A DNA stretch of 64,000 bases from Isoetes taiwanensis (GCA_021234155.1 JAJEKV010000064.1:2850001-2914000); one strand, 5' to 3'. Shown: positions 48,594 to 57,809, counted from the first letter of the stretch. Numbers and translations are program-made. The notes: generated from the letters alone by a model not told the origin.

Positions 48594-49304
48594 CTATTGT
48601 TCCATCTCAAATGGGAGAGGTCTATCATAGCGATAGTTGATGAATAACTCATCTCCAATGTTTATGCTTTTAATAGCACACACCATGATATATCTGCCTT
48701 TTACACATCTTGTAAAAAAATCTTCCTCCCCTCCTTGACACTCTAAAAATTCACAATTGCATCGCTCACGGTTGTCAATAGAACTGTTGATGAACCCTGC
48801 AATATTGCCATGAACCCCTGGCCGACCATCAATAAACTTCAACTCCTCATCACATGCCCCCACAGCTATCGACGCAGCATTGGAATTCATTCCATAAATC
48901 CTCATACGCCAAGCATATTTAGTCAAAGTTTGCCAAGTTTTCCAATCGTACTCGGGACCTGCATATGGCATTAATGGAATGTGGGTGTCTCGCTCCACTT
49001 CTATACGCGTGCCGGAGATAAGGCCGAATCCAGCTTCTGGACAAATGCGGCTCCGCATAATGATGTATCTTCTTCCCCAATAAGCAGATTCTTGATCCAT
49101 AGGGATAGGTAAGTCTACTGGCCACAAGCCAAATGTCTTGCGGTGCCTAACAAAGGGTCGGACTAATCTTTGCAATTCTTCAGGAATTTCACGCTCGGGC
49201 AGTGAGGCCAAGCGTTCTTGGGAAATGTGCGACACATGCAATGTTCTCATGATTGTAGCCCTTCGTGTTCTTTCACGCAGGGGAACACTCGGCCGTTGCG
49301 CCAC
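48594..49304 (-). CDS. SET-domain protein encoded inside the CACTA element
   Basis: SET domains transfer methyl groups to lysines, mostly of histones. This uninterrupted frame (about 236 codons, first Met-like start is GTG) has a SET layout. It runs from SRICPEAGFGLISGTRIEVE (the G-x-G-L segment) through a variable insert. It then reads GVHGNIAGFINSSIDNRERC, where canonical SET has G-N-x-A-R-F-x-N-H-S-C-x-P-N. CEFLEC and GRYIMVCAIKSINIGDELFI followed by NYRYD (canonical G-E-E-L-x-x-x-Y) close the domain. The H-S-C of the NHS motif is changed to S-S-I, so activity is uncertain. No post-SET cysteines follow. The N-terminal 70 residues are basic. It may be a transposon-borne gene or an inserted part of the transposase. 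Confidence 0.72.
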   Translation of the reverse strand: MAQRPSVPLRERTRRATIMRTLHVSHISQERLASLPEREIPEELQRLVRPFVRHRKTFGLWPVDLPIPMDQESAYWGRRYIIMRSRICPEAGFGLISGTRIEVERDTHIPLMPYAGPEYDWKTWQTLTKYAWRMRIYGMNSNAASIAVGACDEELKFIDGRPGVHGNIAGFINSSIDNRERCNCEFLECQGGEEDFFTRCVKGRYIMVCAIKSINIGDELFINYRYDRPLPFEMEQ

Positions 49305-49416
49305 CCATCCACATTATTGATGAATCGGGTTACTGCTTCGGTTTCATATGCCTCTATGGACAACATTAAACCAAAATCCACATCTAGTTTGGAGGAGACA
49401 TCAGCATCATCTACCT
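49305..49416 (-). pseudogene. Probable second exon of the transposon gene
   Basis: After a minus-strand acceptor (AAATATGTAG at 49417-49426) an open frame reads VDDADVSSKLDVDFGLMLSI and ends in VTRFINNVDGW. One base out of phase, the SET ORF begins directly. A single-base error or mutation near 49305 would join the two. This suggests the SET frame is continuous with upstream exons. Confidence 0.45.
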
Positions 49417-49507
49417 ACATATTTAGATATCATAAACATCTTGAATATATACTTGAACTGGGAGAGATACTCTTAAAAAAAAAAACAAATAATAATTGTA
49501 TACCAAC

Positions 49508-49628
49508 CTGATATCCATGACGAGCATCAGATCTGGTGGGTTGTTCAAATGTACCAAATCTTATCAGATGGTCTTCAACAACCGTTCTAAGTCGTCTCTT
49601 CAGCCCCATACATCTTTTACAATCGCGA
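49508..49628 (-). pseudogene. Transposase-associated domain exon
   Basis: The minus frame reads RDCKRCMGLKRRLRTVVEDH, then LIRFGTFEQPTRSDARHGYQ, followed at 49507 by a GT donor (CAG/GTTGGT). C-x2-C, then V-x-D/E-H-L-I-x-x-G-F and a final H-G match the C-terminal half of the transposase-associated domain (PF13963) that opens TNP2-type proteins. A stop two codons before RDCKRC hides the rest of the domain. Confidence 0.5.
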
Positions 49629-49722
49629 AACTATTTTTGTTCCTCCGCCAATTACAAAAGGTAAGTACTATATACTGCACAATAGTTTGAACGGCTGTGA
49701 TAGATACAATATATGGTAGTAT

Positions 49723-49771
49723 AAACCCTAAACCCTAAACCCTAAACCCTAAACCCTAAACCCTAAATCCT
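49723..49771. repeat. Interstitial telomeric repeat (CCCTAAA)n
   Basis: Six perfect AAACCCT units (49723-49764) and one variant AAATCCT (49765-49771) form a short array of the plant telomere repeat. It stands upstream (minus-strand sense) of the CACTA gene and before its subterminal repeats. Confidence 0.95.
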
Positions 49772-49796
49772 AAATGGACAGAATTGGGCCCGGACA

Positions 49797-50060
49797 CGTA
49801 GTCCTCTCCACTCAAGGTGAAGCCGACCATGCCCTTTCCCGAGTACGACCCTTATATAAGTTTCAATTTCAATAAAGATCTTTTGGAGACGCGCTAGCCC
49901 CGATACATAGAGTCCCCTCCACTCAAGGTGAAGTCGACATATGACCTTGACTACGCGACACCTCAATTTTGTAATCTACATTGTACTTAGTAAGGTATGA
50001 AGGTGAGTTTGGGCTCGGCACACTGGGTCCTCTCCACTCAAGGTGGAGGCGACCGTGTCC
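49797..50060. repeat. Three subterminal repeats of the CACTA element
   Basis: Cores starting near 49802, 49909 and 50029 share GTCCTCTCCACTCAAGGTGA or GTCCTCTCCACTCAAGGTGG followed by AGCCGACCATG-like sequence. Spacing is roughly 110-120 bases. The core equals that of the four repeats at 15361-15735. Confidence 0.7.
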
Positions 50061-50389
50061 TTGACCAAAAACACCTGCGTTTTTTTTTTACTACTCGCAG
50101 TACACGTCCTCTCCTAGTTTATATATGTCTAGGCTACTAAATACAAGAATCAGTCACTTACATGTGACGGTTCCGCATATCCAGCCTCCCCTGGTGGTAA
50201 GACAACATCAATCTGTCTCCTGGCCATCTCCAGGCGTCGATCATGCCGATGACCATGGCGATCCATGTAGGGCAGCAACAAGTATAAGATATGGTTAAAA
50301 AGAAGGACACCAAAGGCGCTAGGCTGGAAGAGGAGCGAAAGAAAATAACAATGAAGGCCAAGAAAGAGTTGTTTATATAGAAAACTTTA

Positions 50390-50745
50390 ACGTCGCATGC
50401 GACGTCACGTCGCAGGCGACGTAATGTCAACGGTCACCTGCCAGGTCACCTACGACTTGGCAAAGCACGCGGCAAATACGCATCGACTGGTCTCCGGGTT
50501 CAGACGCCACGCCGCGATGCGACGTATAGTCAACGGTGGCCACCGGGTCACCCACGACTTGGCGGACATGTGGCAAATACGCATCGACGTGTCTCGGGTT
50601 CTCACGCGCCACGCCGCGCGCGACGTATAGTCAACGGTCAAATTCCGGTCACATGCGACCGGCAAAGACACGTGGCAAATAACGCATCGACGTGTCTTAT
50701 GTTCTCGTAATGCCACGCGGCGTCGCGATGCGACGCCACGCCATA
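50390..50745. repeat. CG-rich tandem repeats at the CACTA right side
   Basis: The 16-base palindrome ACGTCGCATGCGACGT stands at 50390-50405. Three copies of a unit of about 100 bases follow, sharing GACTTGGC, GGCAAATACGCATCGAC and GCGACGTATAGTCAACGGT. The small frames here on both strands are shadows of the repeat. Confidence 0.75.
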
Positions 50746-50935
50746 GAAGTCCACAATGCGCCGTGACATTTGTGCGACAGTCCGACATTTGTCGTGACAT
50801 TTGTCGACGACGATGCCAGGTGAAGATATGCTTTACGAGCATTTCTACTCACTCAAAACCACGTAGGTTCTCATCGGTTATGAAATTTATGTATACCTAT
50901 GCTGTTCTGAGCAACCTAAAATCTGAGCAACCTGT

Positions 50936-51213
50936 CGTGACATTTGTCGTGACGATGCCAGGTGGGCGATGGCGTTTTTTAGGGAAATTTTGATCAGACG
51001 CTTTGACACATGGGACATTAATGCCTTGGATTTGCAAGGAGTCGTCAGAAGCAGTTCTCCCACTATGCTGGACACCAAGTTCCTCATTCAGATTGCATTT
51101 TGTTGCTTCTCTAAAGATGTTGGACTGAGGATATGGGAGTCCCACTTTTTGACTACCCAATCTTCTCGTTGTAGAAATTCTAGGGGTAAATCCATATGTC
51201 ATTTCTAATTCCT
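50936..51213. repeat. Direct repeat, copy 1
   Basis: It matches 52386-52664 with small indels, from CGTGACATTTGTCG through GGGACATTAATGCCTTGGATTTG to CATATGTCATTTCTAATTCC. A partial extra copy of the CGACATTTGTCGTGACATTT start lies at 50782-50806. Confidence 0.85.
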
Positions 51214-51499
51214 AAACCTAGAATTCGCCATCGCCCTAAACCTAGAATCTGCCAATCGCCAGTCGTGCCTGAAAACGATTTCCTCCACTTTTTAGCATGA
51301 TCTAAAGCAGATAGGGAATGATTAAACATTATTTGAAAGGACAACCTCAGAATGGCCATAATGAAGAAATTAAAAAAGACAGTTAAGAGATTTCTCGAAA
51401 AAAGCGCATGATTTTTGGCTGCTGTATGTTGTGACTGTCGGATCATACAATCGATGCAGCAGCAACCCATAAAAATCTTGGTGCTCAAACGGAACAAGT

Positions 51500-52185
51500 T
51501 CATGAGTCATGAAGCGAAAACAATCTGAGCATGGCGTTAAATTGCACCAAAGGATCTGATTTTGGCATGTAGGAGCAGAAGAGAGGTCTGTTTTTCGGTA
51601 TTGGGTGTTCGTGAAGAACCCCCAGCGATGTCGGCAAGCTCAACCGCCTTGTGATCCCTAAGCTCCAGGCTGAAGCCCATTTTCCTTTGCACCATGACAT
51701 GCTCTACTTTGAAGACTTCCAAGGTAACAGCTGGCAGTTTAGATACTCTTACTGGCACAGCAGCTAGAGCTATGTTCCAATTCCACTTTCCATGTATGGA
51801 TCTCCGAAACAAGGCCATCAACAGGTGTAGCCACATAGTATCTCGGCTTTTCAAAATCCTCATCAATGGGGTCGGCTTCATATGGAACTTGTGCAATTGA
51901 AACGCAAATTCCTCCACCATCATATATCACAAAATCATCCAGACGTTTGGCAGGTAAAGTTGCAAGTTCAAGCATTGCTGCTGATTCCAACCTTGATGTT
52001 GATCTTTCAACTTCCATAGTGCCATTAGAGTTACTTGTATACCCAGCATGAGATTTTAGATCATAACCTTCTTCCCCCTTGTATTGACGTATCCATATGT
52101 GCTTCTTTGGTTTGCTGATATAGTTCCAGACAATATTTTTCCAGCTCTTGCAAGCTCTCAAAGCCCCCAAAAACCATTTTTCCAT
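51500..52185 (-). pseudogene. Unrecognised coding fragment between direct repeats
   Basis: The minus frame at 51739-52185 (149 codons) has non-repetitive, protein-like sequence (ESAAMLELATLPAKRLDDFV, ADPIDEDFEKPRYYVATPVD). It is continued in other phases by 51537-51923 and 51500-51700 ([20 protein letters not shown]). I do not recognise the family. At least two frameshifts break it. It lies between two direct repeats, so it may be cargo of a small element or an ordinary decayed gene. Confidence 0.4.
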
Positions 52186-52214
52186 GATTCGGTTTTCAAG
52201 AGTCTAGATGAAGG

Positions 52215-52275
52215 AGGTAATTCGGGGCGTCGCAAACCCACGCCGCTAAATGACCATTCTCTTTCACATCTAGAG
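52215..52275. repeat. Degenerate CACTA-type terminus
   Basis: GCGTCGCAAACCCACGCCGC followed by TAAATGACCATTCTCTTTCACA resembles the terminus at 55447-55480 (ACGTCGCTAAATGTCCATTC then TCTTGTAGTG) in the same orientation. Its last bases are changed, so it is a decayed end. Confidence 0.55.
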
Positions 52276-52385
52276 ATAAGATTACTTCGAGTAAAGACCT
52301 AATGAAGCCGCATTGATATGGACGGATCAATCGGTCAATAATCAATAAATCCCTTTTTTGGGATGTTTCTTTCTGTGTCCGACAT

Positions 52386-52664
52386 TTGTCGTGACATTTG
52401 TCGCGGACGATGCCGGTGGGCGATGGCGTTTTTAGGCAAATTTTGATCGACGCTTTGACACATGGGACATTAATGCCTTGGATTTGCAAGGAGTCGTCGA
52501 GGCAGTTCTCCCACTATCTTTGGACACCAAGTTCCTCATTGATTGCATTTTGTTGCTTCTCTAAAGATGTTGGACTGAGGATATGGGAGTCCCACTTTTG
52601 ACTACCCAATCTTCTCGTTGTAGAAATTCTAGGGGGTAAATCCATATGTCATTTCTAATTCCTT
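52386..52664. repeat. Direct repeat, copy 2
   Basis: Second copy of the repeat at 50936-51213, same orientation, 1450 bases further on. The two could be LTR-like ends or the outcome of a segmental duplication. Neither shows clean TG..CA ends. Confidence 0.85.
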
Positions 52665-52669
52665 CTTTT

Positions 52670-53827
52670 TTTTCTCTTTCTGGATCAACCGAAGCTAAAT
52701 TATTCATCTTGAATATCCTTATTCATCGTGGCATTCATCTTCTTGATATCCATCCTGATCATATTCATCTTCTTCATATTTTTATCTTCAAATTCCATTT
52801 TGAAAACTGATTTCAGAAATCTATATCATATCATATATCCAGTTTTTTTGTATTCTACATCATGCTTATATACATAAGGCGATTGCCTCAAAAATTACGG
52901 ATCAACCGAGAAGCTAAATTCGAGCTCAAAAATTTCTGGATCAACCAGGAGCTAATCTGAGCTCAAAACTACCATATTAGTTATATCAAAAGATAGAATT
53001 TAATTTGCTTCAATACCAAATATCGACTCCAAACAGCCTGAAAACTTTACGCAAAAGGCATTTGCATCCCGCATCAACATCGTAATTTCCAAAGACCGCC
53101 AGAAGAATCCCTTCGCCCGGTGATGTAAATTTTTTACCTTGGATATCTCTCTCAAAGCGAAACCACATCATTCATTCGCAAATTCTTTGCCTTGACAAAC
53201 CCTGCTCTAGCCTTTTGTGAAGACATAACTTTGCGAACTATCCCAATAACAAAGATCTAAATTTCCACATGCATTAATTTTCATCTATAAACGAAGCATC
53301 TTACCTTTTTTTTTTCTCCACAATTCCATCACAAGGGCAAATGTGCTTTCTGCGTTGATTTTTGGAATGACGAAATGAAACAAAAATCCAACGAGAATCG
53401 GTTATCAAATCAAGTCCGCCCACTTGGTTGCACAAGCACGAAATGAAATGCCGGGCCTCAAGGACTTTCTTATCTAACCAATCTACACTATCTTGAGAGC
53501 CAACTAGATCCACCACGTAAATATCTCCGGGTGGAGTGTCTAGCATAATATCCTCTAGGTTGAACTTTTGTGGTACGATGGCTCATTATCAAACGTGAAT
53601 CCAAGCTCGAAAAGATGACGCGCATCATTTTCTATACTCCTTGCCAACCCCCATCGGAAAACTACGAATATCTTCGCCACCTAATCGAGATTATTTGCGG
53701 GGTCGAACTTGATAAGAATGCATTCGCCCAGCGCCTACAAGTCGAGGCTCATTTGTCTACTGATCCCATATTAGCCATTCGCAACCGGACCTGATAAATT
53801 GGTTAGAATATTAGAATACAATTGCAG
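52670..53827. other. No recognised gene
   Basis: Short frames at 53301-53546 (minus, 81 codons) and 53570-53794 (plus, 74 codons) look protein-like but match no family I know. The stretch 52690-52790 is a loose repeat of ATTCATCTTCTTGATATCC-type words. Confidence 0.4.
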
Positions 53828-54621
53828 GAGATGAAGAAGCAAATCTAGACAATGACCTGATAACAATAGAACTTCTGAAGCACCAGGTATGACTAGATAT
53901 ATTATTATTTCATATTTTATAGCTGCAATTGACATGGTTGGGATGTAATATAGCGTATTGCCCTTGCTTGGATGGAGAAATCTGAACTCAGGGCAGATTG
54001 TCGGGGAACTCATATGTTTATAATTATCAAATTATCAGGGATTTGGAAAGACAATCTCTGCAATTGCTTTGATTTTGAAGGCTAGACCGCCAAAACAGCC
54101 CCCCAGGCTAAGGGGCACACTGTCGAACATTAGGTGGCTTAGAATTATTCTGGATGAAGCTCAATCCATCAGAAATGCTCACACTAAAAGTTCACGTGCT
54201 TGCTGGGGCTTAAGGGCACAACGAAGATGGTGCCTTTCTGGAACGCCAATTCAAAACCAAATTGACGATCTCTATAGTTATTTTCGATTTTTAAGGTATT
54301 ATCCTTATGATGACAGAACTGTATTTAACAATGAAATAAGGAATCAGATCTAAAGAAACCATGTTATGGGGTACAAGCGGCTACAAGTCATATTAAACAC
54401 TATAATGCTTCGGCGGACAAAAGGTAAAAGTGTGGGATTTTTCTTATGTTCTTGCACAAATTTTAAGGCTTTATCCTGTTCTTCTCTCAGCAACAATGAT
54501 TGACAACAAGCCTATTGTCAAGTTACCTTCAAGGATTGTAAACTTGGAACAACTAGATTTTGACACAGAACAACGTCAGTTTTATAATGAACAATTTATA
54601 GCGGTAGCACATCTACTGTGA
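53828..54621 (+). pseudogene. SNF2-family helicase fragment (SMARCA3/FRG-like ATPase lobe)
   Basis: SNF2 enzymes are ATP-driven chromatin and DNA translocases. An exon at 53828-53886 ends LITIELLKHQ with a GT donor. After an AG at 53953 the frame goes on RIALAWMEKSELR. The ATP-binding motif survives as GFGKTISAIALILKARP (from about 54039), but the usual L-A-D-D/E-x-G before it is missing. DEAQSIRNAHTKSSRACWGL (motif II, 54153) and RRWCLSGTPIQNQIDDLYSY (motif III) follow. Then comes YKRLQVILNTIMLRRTK, an intron (54424-54490) and KPIVKLPSRIVNL. The second helicase lobe is absent. The 20-base gap before GFGKT and the truncation make this a pseudogene with introns retained. Confidence 0.85.
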
Positions 54622-54759
54622 TGATGCATGCGCAGGCAACACGCTTAAAACGGCCGCGGGTTGGTCGTCGAGTCTTTTTGGGCACGGTATCAATCGCATG
54701 TGTATTGAATTTGTAATCCTAAAAACCATTAACCTTCCGTGTATAAAAATATATCGTCA

Positions 54760-55125
54760 CATCACGACCACCCTACGTCACATATATCGCACGGACGTGT
54801 CATATCGTCACATATACATCCGACGTGTCATATACGTCACATATACGCATCGGCGTGTCATATACGTCACATACGTCACATATACGTCATCGGCTGTGTA
54901 TTGAATTTGTAATCCTAAAACCATTAACCTTCGTGTATAAAAATATCGCCACATAAACCACCCACGTCACATATACGCATCGACGTGTCATATACGCCAC
55001 ATATACATACCGACGTGTCATATATCGTCACATATAATCGTCTCGACGTGTCATATATGTCACATACGTCACATATACGCATCGACGTGTCATATATACA
55101 CACATATGTCACACGCGTCATATAT
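54760..55125. repeat. Minisatellite of CGTCACATATACGCATCGACGTGTCATATA
   Basis: The words GTCACATATACGCATCGACG and GTGTCATATACGTCACATAC recur about ten times with changes. An imperfect larger duplication is also visible: GTGTATTGAATTTGTAATCCTAAAACC occurs at 54699 and 54895. The word ACGCATCGACGTGTC is shared with the repeats at 50460-50690. The small frames on both strands are shadows. Confidence 0.85.
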
Positions 55126-55446
55126 ACGACGCCGCATGCGGCGCCACGTCGTCAAACATCCACCGGCGAGACACCCGCCGCCCACCAGTTTCAAGCCCAT
55201 CCGGCGTCACTGTATGGATGGGCCAAGCATCAGACGCCGCATGCGACGCCGACGCCGCATAGCGCCCACTGGGCGTGATTTTGCCGCCCACTGGCGCAAG
55301 CGCCCACTGGCGTGGATGATCCGCCACGCGTCCGCGGTGTCGACGCCGCACCACATGTCGCGATGCGACGTGTTCGCGACGTGACGCCGCATTGACGCCG
55401 CATGGTCACGTTATTTGCGGCGTCCACGCCGCCGCACGCCGCGCAA
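55126..55446. repeat. CG-rich subterminal zone of a CACTA element
   Basis: GACGCCGCATGCGGCGCC, GCCGCATGCGACGCC and GTCGCGATGCGACGTG recur. The GC-rich words match the palindromic blocks at 16860-16988 and 50390-50745. It precedes the terminus at 55480. Confidence 0.6.
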
Positions 55447-55480
55447 GCCCACGTCGCTAAATGTCCATTCTCTTGTAGTG
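55447..55480. repeat. CACTA right terminal inverted repeat
   Basis: The plus strand ends ...CTAAATGTCCATTCTCTTGTAGTG. Its reverse complement begins CACTACAAGAGAATGGACAT, a typical CACTA terminus. The next three bases (AGT) would be the 3-bp target duplication. I cannot find an intact matching left end in the window. Confidence 0.75.
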
Positions 55481-55809
55481 AGTTCTAGGGGAAAATCCGC
55501 TAAGGCAAGCCAACAAGGCATGCGCAATGCACCAGACTTACTTGGCAAAAATCCAGGAGAATAAACCTGATATAGAAGATAATGTCCCCAAAGAGGATCA
55601 ACACCACGCTCCACAAGCCTGTCAACTGCGTCAAACATGACTAAGAAGAAATTATTATCTTTATCCAAAACCTTTAGAGACACATAATGAGGGAGACCCA
55701 GTCTCTGAAGGTGATGTTTTAGCCAGAATCCAATTCTCCTGAGATGGCATATAATGAGAAGGAGAAGTAGTTTATAGAGGGTTTTGCATGTGTTTTGTAA
55801 GAAGAGCAA
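55481..55809 (-). pseudogene. DUF4283-like (LINE ORF1-type) fragment
   Basis: The minus frame starting at 55809 contains FFLVMFDAVDRLVERGVDPL, WGHYLLYQVYSPGF and RMPCWLALADFPLEL. This is the pattern of DUF4283 (PF14111), common at the start of plant LINE ORF1 and retroelement-derived proteins. The family-like part stops exactly at the CACTA terminus (55480), beyond which the frame reads only transposon sequence. The CACTA element therefore appears inserted in this reading frame. Confidence 0.6.
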
Positions 55810-55859
55810 TGGATATCAGTGCTTATTCTTTCATTCTTTCCATTTCCATATTAATGAGA

Positions 55860-56670
55860 ATGTTAGTGGGCGGGATCTTACTATGTCAGGACGAGCACTT
55901 GCTACTACCCATCTACCAAAAACCCATTGCAGACTTTTTGATTCATGGGCTATGGCCTAATAACAGCGAGCGACAGAGCATCGCTCCAAAACTGTAGTCC
56001 CTTGGACCCATTTGATGTCTCTAAGATTGTTCCCTTCTTCCGCATGTTTTTATTCCATATTCTTCACTCCTTCAACTATGCCTGGGTCTCTTTTGTTTTG
56101 CATCAAAGTTCTCGGTTTTGGAACTGCCTTTCATTGTTTCCCACCACTTACTAAAGACATTGTAATTTTGTAAGTAAATATGTAACAATGCTTTTGCAAT
56201 GCTTTTGTTTCCTGACACTCCCTGCTCTCATGACAATACTTTGTTTATTTTTTGGAAAATCTCTGCCTTTAGAGCATGAAATTAATATCTTGAACTTTTG
56301 TTTATTTCTAATAAAATAAATTTTGTTTATGATTGAAGCCAGAGTTAGCTAGATACTGGAGCCCTTTCGTTTGCCCTAGGAGCAATGGCCACAATTCTGA
56401 CTCATGAGTGGGATAAGCATGGAACTTGTGGGAACCTTGTAGATCAACATTCATCCTTGAGGCCATACTTAGGCTGCACAAAAAGTTTGATCTTTTAGGG
56501 CCACTTGAGAATGCAAGTATCAGGCCAGATGGTGAACATAGAACTCCTCAGCTTTATTACATCTACATCTGTGTTGGTCAAGATGCCTTTACACTTATAG
56601 AATGTCCAGTTCTTCCTCATGGACATTGCCCCACAAATGTGGAGTTCCCTCCCTTTCCAGATTGTATCCT
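55860..56670 (+). pseudogene. RNase T2 (S-like ribonuclease) pseudogene
   Basis: RNase T2 enzymes are secreted or vacuolar ribonucleases with two active-site blocks. The first is present as IADFLIHGLWPNN (about 55926-55964). The second is present as HEWDKHGTCG (about 56403-56432). They lie in different phases and are separated by a probable intron (between about 56150 and 56340). Downstream the frame 56426-56785 has LEAILRLHKKFDLLGPLENA, then PQLYYIYICV, FTLIECPVLPHGHC and NVEFP, the C-terminal part of the family. An A insertion before IADF, a stop after the first block, a lost base before HEWDKH and a gap between PDGE and PQLYY show that the copy is dead. Confidence 0.85.
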
Positions 56671-56789
56671 TATAATTCAAATTGCTTTGATATTCTTTAA
56701 CATTGCTTTTTGTAGTTCGTTTATAAAATACAACAATTGTCATCCGCTCTTGGTCAACGTGTTTAAATGCTCCAAATTGAATTAGCCTA

Positions 56790-57590
56790 TCAATAGTTGT
56801 TTTGGTGTAAATTGTGAGAATATCAAATCAGGAAACTTGAAAATTTCATATTTGATTTTAAGATGATTTTGAGGGCAATGTGGCTGAAAATACACACAAG
56901 AAACATTTCTAGTTATCAGGGTTAAAACAAGGGAGGGAGAAATACTCCCATTGGCCTATATCACGTTCAAGGCATACTAAGGAATCTTCTTGCATCCTTT
57001 GGCCTTTTTCCATTCTTCTTGAATCGTTTTCTTATTAGTTTTGACTCTTTATGGGCAACCCTATGTATGGCCACACCTTGTTGATTTCGGTCCATTAAAA
57101 GCTGCTTTAGCAACCTAGCTTAGACTCTTAGAGAATCATTCTTTTAGAGTGGGAGTTTGTTGCTAAATGCGCATCTTATGAATATATTAGTTGGCTATGG
57201 TTGATGTCACATAATTGAAAGCCAAGAGTTAAAATGATCATGTATTATCGGGATGATTGTTATTAGGGAAGGATATTGGCCCGGTTTTCTTAAGTGCTTA
57301 TTTTACAACCAATAGTTACATTTCAATTCAATTGTGATTTAAACACTTTAGTAATTTCTTTTAAGTGCAAAACCTTGTCTTTGCAGTTTCAGCCTCAAAA
57401 TCCTAGAATAATCGAGAGTATCCAGATTATTGCGATACGAAAACCTAAATCCAACTGTGCAAAAATATTTCTAAAACCTAATTATAAAATAAATACTAAA
57501 TAGTAAAAGAAATTTATTGCGGCGATGAACATTTCTCTACCCTGGCATTTTTCTTCCTCGACTTACTCCTGCAAAGGGAAATTTACATCT
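56790..57590. other. No recognised feature
   Basis: AT-rich sequence following the RNase T2 pseudogene. Short frames (57294-57503 plus) are not recognisable. Confidence 0.4.
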
Positions 57591-57596
57591 GTGTAA

Positions 57597-57800
57597 TAAT
57601 GTGAAAGATGTTCTTGAAATGCAGAGGGGGATTTTTATATCCTTGGAATGGTGTGAAAGATGTTCTTGAGACTTAACAGTACAAAGGATTTGTTTATGTG
57701 TAATGGCGTGAAAGATGTCTTGAAATGCAAAGAGGGATTTGTATATCTTTGGAATGGTGTGAAAGATGTTCTTGAAATGCAAGACTTAATATTATAAAGC
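57597..57800. repeat. Tandem repeat of GTGTGAAAGATGTTCTTGAA
   Basis: Four copies start near 57600, 57650, 57705 and 57755 with units of about 50-55 bases. They share GTGTGAAAGATGTTCTTGAA, ATGCAAAGAGGGATTT and TATATCTTTGGAATG. The minus frame over it is a shadow. Confidence 0.85.
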
Positions 57801-57809
57801 ATTTGTGTA

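Larger units (their letters stand above)
37028..50745 (-). mobile_element. CACTA-type DNA transposon with TNP2 transposase and SET-domain ORF
   Basis: A minus-strand gene runs from about 49628 to 37789. It carries the domains of plant En/Spm (CACTA) transposases in their normal order: transposase-associated N-terminal domain, TNP2 catalytic region, DUF4218, DUF4216. A SET-domain ORF sits between the first two. The 5' flank has three subterminal-type repeats (49797-50060) and a CG-rich palindromic repeat zone (50390-50745). A 6.8-kb TIR element is nested in the gene. The exact ends are uncertain: I place the left end at the palindromic block near 37027 and the right end somewhere past 50390. 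Frameshifts make this copy non-functional as read. Confidence 0.7.

Noticed and set aside
51739-52185. Possible DNA methyltransferase N-terminal (RFTS-like) fragment from LPAKRLDDFVIYDGGG
   Set aside because: The resemblance is limited to one short block and the remainder does not follow the family, so I left it unassigned.
50936-52664. Direct repeats as LTRs of a small retrotransposon
   Set aside because: No clear TG..CA ends, target duplication, primer site, polypurine tract or pol domain; kept only as a repeat pair.
54698-55121. Tyr/Thr/His-rich ORFs on both strands
   Set aside because: Translations of the ATATACGTCACATAT minisatellite.
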